Of a stretch of 64,000 bases of DNA, positions 57,071 to 64,000 are shown piece by piece. This DNA comes from Leptodontidium sp. MPI-SDFR-AT-0119. Taxonomy: Eukaryota; Ascomycota; Leotiomycetes; Helotiales; Leptodontidiaceae. The stretch is taken from the NCBI GenBank assembly GCA_020726505.1, contig JAHLEZ010000002.1, forward strand, positions 3,596,001-3,660,000, read 5' to 3'. Below the pieces are notes generated by a model, which was not told the origin of the DNA, ran no database searches, and saw only the letters and a program-made list of their open reading frames with translations. Numbering within the stretch: position 1 is the stretch's first letter; each line of letters opens with the position of its first letter. Position numbers and translations under genes: made by a program.

Positions 57071-57645
57071 TGTTGAGTTTTAGATAAATGATAATGATAA
57101 GTCTCTTAATGCTTGGGTGTAGTTTGGACATTGATTGTCGCTGTGGTGAGGGGGTTTATTAAGGGGCGTAGGAAGTGAAGTCAAGGTCAAGTCAACACTT
57201 TCTAGGCTAGTATTACTCTTTCAGTCAACAAATTCTACTTTATGTATTTTGAAGGCTCGACTTGACAGAAGTACAAGCATGTGGCAATTGGAATTGTGCC
57301 TCTGTCCTATCTGAATATGACCGAGACATACCTTGGCAGAATATCATAAGCGAATATCAAACAGCCGTCAAAACACAACCAGCATCTTCATCTTAACGCG
57401 GAAACCCCCAGAACCTCACGCAATGCTTTCGATAAGTTGAACTCTCAACCCAACAGTTCTATACTCAATAACTCTCTGACTCGATACTGTCAATTTTTGA
57501 AAAACCGCCACGTGATCACCACCAAATCCCGAGTGGAACCTCAAAGCAGAAGGAGTTTCCATCACCAACACAGCACGACATCAAATTCCCAAACCCCTCA
57601 ACGTCCATCCAGAACCACAAACAACACCCAACAAGACGCCCAAAC
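57071..57645. other. Intergenic region
   Basis: Promoter and leader of the SET-domain gene. No gene seen. Confidence 0.55.
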
Positions 57646-59308
57646 ATGCAAATTCCACACCTCCCCATCACTGCGCTCCCCGCGTGGTCTAAACTCAATG
57701 ATGTCGATTTCCTCGATATCCGCGTATCGGATCTCGGTTCCTCGAAAGGCTTCGGGCTCGTGACTTCCCGGGCCCTGAGCTCTAAGGAGGTGTTTGATGT
57801 ACCGACACTGATGGTCGTGCCGAGTGATTTGGTGCTGAGTGCCGAGGCGGTAGAGGAGTGGGGGAAGGTGGATGCACATTTTAGGGAGGTTGTGGGGAGG
57901 GCTGGGGGGAAGGTATGTCTTCTTGTTGTTTACTTCTAATTTGCCCCGAGGATTCGAGTTTGGTAGTGGAGATTCTTGGGCTGACGTTTTGTTGTTTAGT
58001 CTACAAGGGGCGATGTTATGCTGTTTTTGCTCATGCAGATTACCATTGCGGCGAAACATCATGGGATGAATGTCGGCTTGTCGAATCCTTGGACGGAATA
58101 TGTTAGGATGCTTCCTAGTGAGGTGCCGGTGCCAACATTATGGAGTGAGGAAGAGAGAGTTATGCTTGTCGGGACATCTTTAGAGGTGAGTGATGCGTTT
58201 GTATTGCCATTCCCGAAACCGGATGATAATTCTGTGATTTGCTGACGTATTCCCTAGTCTGCCATTTCGGCAAAGACAACTTCTTTGATACAAGAGTTTG
58301 AAAATCTCAGAGAGAAGACTATCGATATTTCTTGGTGCCAGAAGTGCTGGTGGGACAACGAGGATCTGACGTACCAAGACTGGTTTCTACTCGATGCATG
58401 GTATAGGTCACGATGTCTCGAAGTCCCAAATTCCGGAGAATCTATGATTCCATGCATTGACATGGTCAACCACTCATCGCAAGCCAATTCGTACTATGAA
58501 CGGAAGTCTGACAACAATTTGGTGCTTCTGCTTCGACCGGACGTACAACTCGAGGCAAGCTCCGAGGTTACAATCAGCTATGGATCCTCAAAGAGCCGCG
58601 CCGAAATGCTCTTCAGTTACGGATTCATAGACGAGGAAAGCACGACTCGAGGTTTGACGTTGTCACTAGAACCATTTCCCGATGATCCGCTTGGAAAGGC
58701 AAAAGTTGCCGCCTTTTCCAAGCCAACTACTCTGCGAATCTTCGAAGAGGAGGGCATAGTCCAATGGGAGAGCTCTTTCATTCATTTCTTATGTCTCAAT
58801 GAAGAGGATGGCCTTGAGTTCAAGGTCTTACAACAAAATGATGGCTCGCTAGGCCAGTTAAAAGTATTTTGGCAGGGGTCAGATGTGACAGATGCCACGG
58901 ATAACTTTGAATCCCATACAGGCGACCACCCGCTCAAAGATGTCTTCAAACTCCGAGTTATTGCCATGTTACAGGACCGAATTCGGCAACAGCTTGAATG
59001 TCTGTATGAAAGCGAGGATGCGATACAAGCATTGGGATCTACAGGCTTGGTCTCCCAGGATCGCTACAGGAGTGCATTGCAGCTGAGAAAAAGCGAGATC
59101 GAAACTCTTGAACAAGCGTTTAACGCAACAGACAAGGAGGTGAGATCTGGGCAAAAGGAAGTTGCAGATTTTAAGGCATGTACATGCTAACGACCCACAG
59201 AAATCCAGCTTGTTGGAAAGCGAAGTTGTGCTACGATATCTCGGATCGATGGAGGACGAAGAGATACCGGAACGAGCTGAGGCCAATGAGGAGGAAGATT
59301 TCAGTTGA
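57646..59308 (+). CDS. SET-domain protein lysine methyltransferase (SETD3/Rkm/LSMT-like)
   Basis: Exons 57646-57912, 58000-58185, 58258-59139, 59201-59308 give 480 aa. An N-terminal SET half begins SSKGFGLVTSRALSSKEV. A helical insert (GDVMLFLLMQITIAAKHHGMNVGLSNPWTEYV) is typical of the SETD3/Rubisco LSMT class. The SET core motif is CIDMVNHSSQANSYY (NHS at about 222-224) with EVTISYGSSKSRAEMLFSYGF binding AdoMet. A C-terminal helical substrate-binding region follows. Family members methylate ribosomal proteins or other non-histone targets; the target here is unknown. The intron-1 acceptor is set at 57999, not at a later CAG at 58038, because the intervening codons are conserved coding sequence. 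Confidence 0.9.
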
Positions 59309-61441
59309 GGGAGTCCGAGGTGGCCGTAGCTTCCCACGAGGCTGCATGGTTTCATGCAGCCACCAAGTCAGGCCTGCGATGCTTGACAGTTTATTTCCTG
59401 GAGAGCCAGAGCACCCCCCAACGAATGTCCTCCAAGTAATTTGGACATTCACGGACAGTCGACGAGGCTGATTTATGAAACTTTAATTGGACTCATCGAC
59501 GTCACATCGAGCAGTTGGTCAATTTTCGTCAATACAATAAGATCTACAGATCTTCGCCCATTGGTGACATTCCAGTCGGAAAAAGCAGATAAACCATGGC
59601 ATGCTCGATGGTGACAAAAATGAGGGGTATGCTTCGGAAGATCTCCTGGAAGACCTCGAGATTTCAGCCCCTGCAGCCAACAGGCCAGCACCAGATAGTT
59701 TAAAAGTGCTGTAGAAGTGCAGAATCATCGCAATTCCCATGTCGCGCATGATCTCGAAAAGTGTTTTATTGGGTGTAAACAGAGCCGTCTAAGCTTAAAA
59801 TTCTTCCGTTATCACCGATGCAGCTGAGACGTCCTAAAATGGGCATGTTCTAAGAGAACCAAAGCTTCTAAGAGGATGTTTTCCCCGCATTGTCCGGGTA
59901 CGCCAAAGCAGTTTCTGACGATTTTCTTTCCTCCGATGGGTTGGTCGATTGAGGGGAATCTTAGGTGTGCTGTTGTCGATACATCATGATGGCATCAAGT
60001 TGCAGAAACCAACAAATGAACATGGAAGCAACAACACTAGACACGCCGCTTACCAGTATCTGGCTTGAGGAGATCGTTGGCATTCGTTGCCTCTTGCAGG
60101 GCTCCGAGGGTCTAGATGACAGCATAGCAAGGAATGCTCAGAGCTATTGGCCAGACTCGAAGAGCCTTACAATTCCTCAACCACTAAGCAAATCCACGGC
60201 GACCATTTTGGGAAGAGGTGTCGGAATTTGTTATTCTCAGAAAGGCACAAAAGCACCAACTCAAAAGCCATAAAAGCTCGCCAGTCAAGCTAACAAATTT
60301 AGTGTCCGGGCGATTTATACTATTCTGCTCTCCTGATTTCGGAATCGACGGCGCGAGTTGAATTGAGCCTGAAATCGAGACCTCCGCCAGTTCTACTCGA
60401 CACAGGCAAAACAGCTTGTTTTTGAGATACACAACGAAAGGGCAATCTGAGAAACAGTACTGATTCACTCGTCTTGGAAGAGGCTTGAAACTTATATAGA
60501 GACGGGTCGTGAAGTGAGGTTCTCGCCACTTCAAGCACGATCCAAGATCCTATCCGATGGATGTTCCAAACAGACAGCAATGCAGGAAGATCTGATTTGC
60601 GATTACCCCAACCCTGACCCAAGCCTAAAACCGTGTGGGGTCGGATGATGACGGACGCCAAATACGGGCTGGGCCCTGGTAATGCTGGGCTGGCGCTCAG
60701 TACTATTTCTCCTAATTCTCCCCCTATGTTGGATCTGCACGAAAGAGGCGTGCAAGTCGCCTGTTCTGACCTCAAGCTGGTGAAGACCGGCTTTAATGCT
60801 GCTGGAGGAAGTTAGACTGATATTCCAAGAGATCTCAGAAATCCACGAGAAATCGCACATATGGCGGGGGTGGCCAATGAGCGGTCTCACTGTACTCGAG
60901 TATCGTACGACGTCTGTTTCTGGTTTGGTTCAAAACCCCAGGATCGCATGGCATGTCTCTCCCTGGTGTTTTCTCGCCCCCGCCATCTGTACGGAGCAAG
61001 TGAGTGTGCCCACCCACAAAAACACACACCCTGCACCCACAGCCAAATAGTGTATTCCCCAGGTTGTGATTCGCGTCCCAAGTCTTCAAGGATCTATATC
61101 CCCCAATCCCCCCCAATAATCCCATCCCCACACCTCTCGCTCCTCGCCCACCACTCTTCTTCTTCCTCAACACATTTTACCGGCAGAAGTCCGTTCCTCG
61201 CCCTGTCTCCCTTCTCATGAAACATCATCCAGCCAAGAAGTTCATGTGTATTTTCACGACTGCTGTTTAGAAGACGTTGATGGGTTTCGTGTTTTGATTC
61301 CAGCCCGACCGCGTGCACTTTCAGCGCTCCCGACAGACGAAACGAACGACTGGAGGATTGGTTGCGGCCGAGGCGGATACCCACACAGCGTTCCTCAACC
61401 CCGAGAAAGGAAAACGAACAAAACACTTGCACGACGACAGA
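59309..61441. other. Intergenic region of about 2.1 kb, long facB leader/promoter
   Basis: No supported gene. From about 61080 the strand is pyrimidine-rich (C-runs and CT-runs), suggesting a long 5' leader for the FacB-type gene; several upstream ATGs are present, so uORF control is possible. Confidence 0.5.
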
Positions 61442-64000
61442 ATGCCTGGAATATTGCCTATGAAGGTGATCAAGGTGGGATCGAATTCGCAGAGTCGAAT
61501 CGCCCAGGCCTGTGATCGCTGTCGCAGCAAGAAGATACGATGCGACGGGATCCGGCCATGTTGTTCCCAGTGCGCAAATGTCGGCTTCGAGTGCAAGACC
61601 AGCGACAAGCTCAGCCGACGAGCTTTCCCACGAGGATATACCGAGTCTTTGGAAGAGCGAGTCCGCTCTTTGGAGGCGGAAGTGCGAGAGTTGAAGGATT
61701 TATTGGATGAGAAGGATGAGAAGATTGATATGTTGTCCAAGATGCATTCGAACCGGCGGCCATCAATGTCATCGGCTTCATCACCTGTTGAGAGTCGGAA
61801 AGAAATGGTAGCGACGCCTCCGAAAGACGATATATTCCGCGTTCAAGCGTCACCATTATTGCTTGGAGCCGAGAATTCCGATTCGTATTTCATGGGCGCC
61901 TCGAGCGGCAGAGCATTCGTCGGTAGGTCGAGCGAGCTTCGAGGATCTAGCAATCGCTAATCGTTTCTAGATGCCTTCAAGCGCAGGATTCAGGAAAGTG
62001 GTAAATCACTCGCTGGCTTTAACACGGACGCCTTCCTGAATATCCGAGGAGACGCTACACCGGCCTCTCAAAGCAGCGGGTCCAGGACTCCCACGGCACC
62101 ACCACGCATGTTCTCTGATCGATGTGTAAATGTCTTCTTCCAGGAATGGGCACCACTATTCCCGGTCCTCCACAAACCAACCTTCTTGCGCTTGTACGAG
62201 GAGTACATGACGAACCCAGAAGACGTGACAGATCCACACAAGTTGGCTCAACTGCATCTTGTTTTCAGCATTGCCGGAATCTCCAGCGACATCCCCGACA
62301 AGGAGAATGTTATTCTTTGCGAAAGCCAATGGCGCCAATCTCTTGAATCGATTCTTATGGACAACACACTTGTAACGCTTCAATGTCTTATTCTTGCGCT
62401 CATGTATTGTATCGCGAAAGCCGACTACACTCGTCTACAGCATTACAAGGGCATCGCCGTCGGACTTTCACATCGACTTGGACTGCACCAGAACCAGAAG
62501 CGCTTTTCATTTGGTGCTCTGACAATTGAGACTCGGAAAAAGGTGTTCTGGACTCTATATACTGTTGACTGGTAAGCCGAATTTCAACTGTTAACATCAA
62601 TTTTACTAACAGCTTTAGCTTCTCTGCTGCTTTGCTAGGCCTACCGAAACTTCTCAAGGAAGGAGATATCCATGCGGAGTACCCGTCCGATACTGATGAT
62701 GAGTACGTGACTGAAAAGGGGTTCCAACCAACTCTACCTGGCGAATCCACCAAGATCTCGAGTGCTTTGGCTCTGTTCCGTGTCTCTCGTATCTTGTCGA
62801 AGGTTTTAGATCAGAACTACCCCGCCGCTGCGACACACGATCTCTCACTTCAGTCTCTTCTAGCGCTTGAAGGAGAATTGACTGAGTGGTCTGATAAGTT
62901 ACCTGCTCATTTGAAACTTACTTTTGCTCAAGACAAGCCATCAACAGATGTCACAGGAAGCCGTTCTGCGTTGCTGGTAAGCACGGTACTCATGTGATGG
63001 TAATCTCAAACTAACATTCATAGTCTCTTGCGTATTACTACATTCGAAGTCTAATTCACCGTCCTGCCGTTGGCTCGACCCTCGGCACCAAATCATCACC
63101 ATCTGTCATTTCTTTGGCCGAATCTAGCAAACATATCATCCAGATAGTGCAACTTTTGGAGGAGAGGGGCATGTCCTTCTCGTTCTGCGTGAACAAGAAT
63201 GAGATGCTCACTCTTTGCGGATTGAGTCTGCTCTATCAAGGATTGGACCTCAAGCAAGCGGGGAAGCTGATGCAAGATGGCCAACGCCTAGTAGCAGTTG
63301 TCGTCAAGCTACTCGAGAAGGCCGATGCTCCAGGTGCTGCCGACTTCAAGAAGTTAAGCACTTCGATGTTCAAGGTCGAAACCCAAGCAGGAAGTCCAGT
63401 CAGTCGAAGTCCTAACGGGATAAACGCCACCCCAAAGAGCTCCAAATCGACACCATCACCCGCTGCTCCAAGACAACAGATCCGGCCTCAAATCTACCGA
63501 CACGGAAGTGCGAGTATGAGCGAGAGTGATCTCTTGGCACAGCAAGAGAAGCTCCGACGGGCCACTGTTCCAAACATCAACATGCGCCAAGAATACATCC
63601 CACACGGACGCAGCTCCTTAGATTCTGCACGCTCGGAATCGCCGATGTCTAATCGCAATCACCGCAACTCAGCCTCGCATCTGATGACGATGTTGAAACC
63701 TCGCCTGATCAAGAACGAAAAACCGCCTAATCTCGACTACCTCTCCCTCAGTAACACTCCCGTCGCCTCGCAACCGCAATCACCCATCCAATCTCGCTCC
63801 CAACCACCCCCTATCAGCGCACACACTCCTATCTTCCCTCATTCTGGAGGATACCCTTCGACGAAAGCATCCGGTGTCTCAGCATCCGAGTGGGAAGCCC
63901 TCCTCGGCTCCCTCGACGGCGGCCAAACAAACCTCTACGACGCAATCTACGGCGGTCCCGCGCTCTCGCTGACCGAGAACCCCTCTTCCAACTACGGAGA
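61442..64000 (+). CDS. facB: FacB/Cat8-type acetate and gluconeogenesis regulator (3' end outside window)
   Basis: Exons 61442-61922, 61971-62571, 62619-62976, 63024 to beyond 64000; about 805 codons are visible. The zinc cluster [22 protein letters not shown] has Cys at 24, 27, 34, 41, 44 and 51. It is followed by [19 protein letters not shown] and a leucine-zipper-like coiled coil ([20 protein letters not shown]), the hallmark of Aspergillus FacB and yeast Cat8. The Fungal_trans domain follows ([52 protein letters not shown]), and near the end [24 protein letters not shown], a conserved FacB segment. FacB activates acetate, glyoxylate-cycle and gluconeogenic genes. The ATG at 61442 has A at -3; an upstream in-frame ATG at 61313 is less likely. 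The stop codon is not in the window. Confidence 0.93.

Noticed and set aside
60320..60775. 151-codon open frame on the minus strand upstream of facB
   Set aside because: No recognisable feature; lies in the likely promoter region of facB.
1..64000. CRISPR arrays, bacterial operons or prophage
   Set aside because: Intron structure and gene content are eukaryotic throughout; no regularly spaced repeats were seen.

Overview
The window is nuclear DNA of a filamentous ascomycete (Pezizomycotina). The support is dense spliced genes with 45-60 nt GT-AG introns and CTRAC-type branch points, a FacB/Cat8-type acetate regulator, a Crh-type cell-wall transglycosylase, a fungal CECR1-like deaminase, and several Zn2Cys6/P450/FAD-monooxygenase genes. 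Class Leotiomycetes (Helotiales-like) is my impression only; no marker here proves it. Exon structures were derived by hand from frame continuity, splice consensus and family motifs. All but one assembled CDS close in frame.

Layout. 0-8 kb: a cytochrome b5-acyl-CoA dehydrogenase with a peroxisomal-type C-terminus and a 1562-aa Nup2-like FG nucleoporin. 8-15 kb (minus strand): an ADGF/CECR1-type adenosine deaminase, a peroxisomal SCP2-domain protein, a small unrecognised gene with an apparent frameshift, and a U2 snRNA gene. 15-26 kb (minus): a secreted GH3 beta-glucosidase, a GPI-anchored Crh-like GH16 enzyme and an amino-acid permease, separated by long gene-poor spacers. 30-33 kb (minus): GPI11/PIG-F, translin, and a second U2 snRNA gene. 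33.7-46.4 kb: a catabolic-looking block with a SnoaL-like protein, an FAH-family hydrolase/isomerase, a 13-exon Zn2Cys6 regulator, a VOC extradiol-dioxygenase-like protein divergent from a phenol-hydroxylase-type FAD monooxygenase, and a P450. 46.7-64 kb: endonuclease III homologue, flavin amine oxidase, Pgc1-like GDPD phosphodiesterase, a Cys-rich unknown protein, a SET-domain methyltransferase, and the FacB/Cat8 regulator, which runs off the right edge.

The most striking observation concerns the two U2 snRNA genes (complement 14828-15070 and complement 32415-32655). Each carries a complete mRNA-type intron (54 and 52 nt, with GTAAGT or GTGAGT donor, CTAAC branch point and AG acceptor) at exactly the same place, in the loop of stem-loop IIa. 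Removing the intron restores a canonical U2 core. The two copies differ in sequence but keep their stems by compensatory changes, and they share a TATA block at identical spacing, upstream GTTTGCA repeats and a downstream hairpin. U2 would therefore need the spliceosome to mature, which is a self-dependent loop. The second notable system is the candidate aromatic ring-hydroxylation plus meta-cleavage cluster at 33.7-46.4 kb, with its own regulator and clustered inverted CGG triplets in the divergent promoter.
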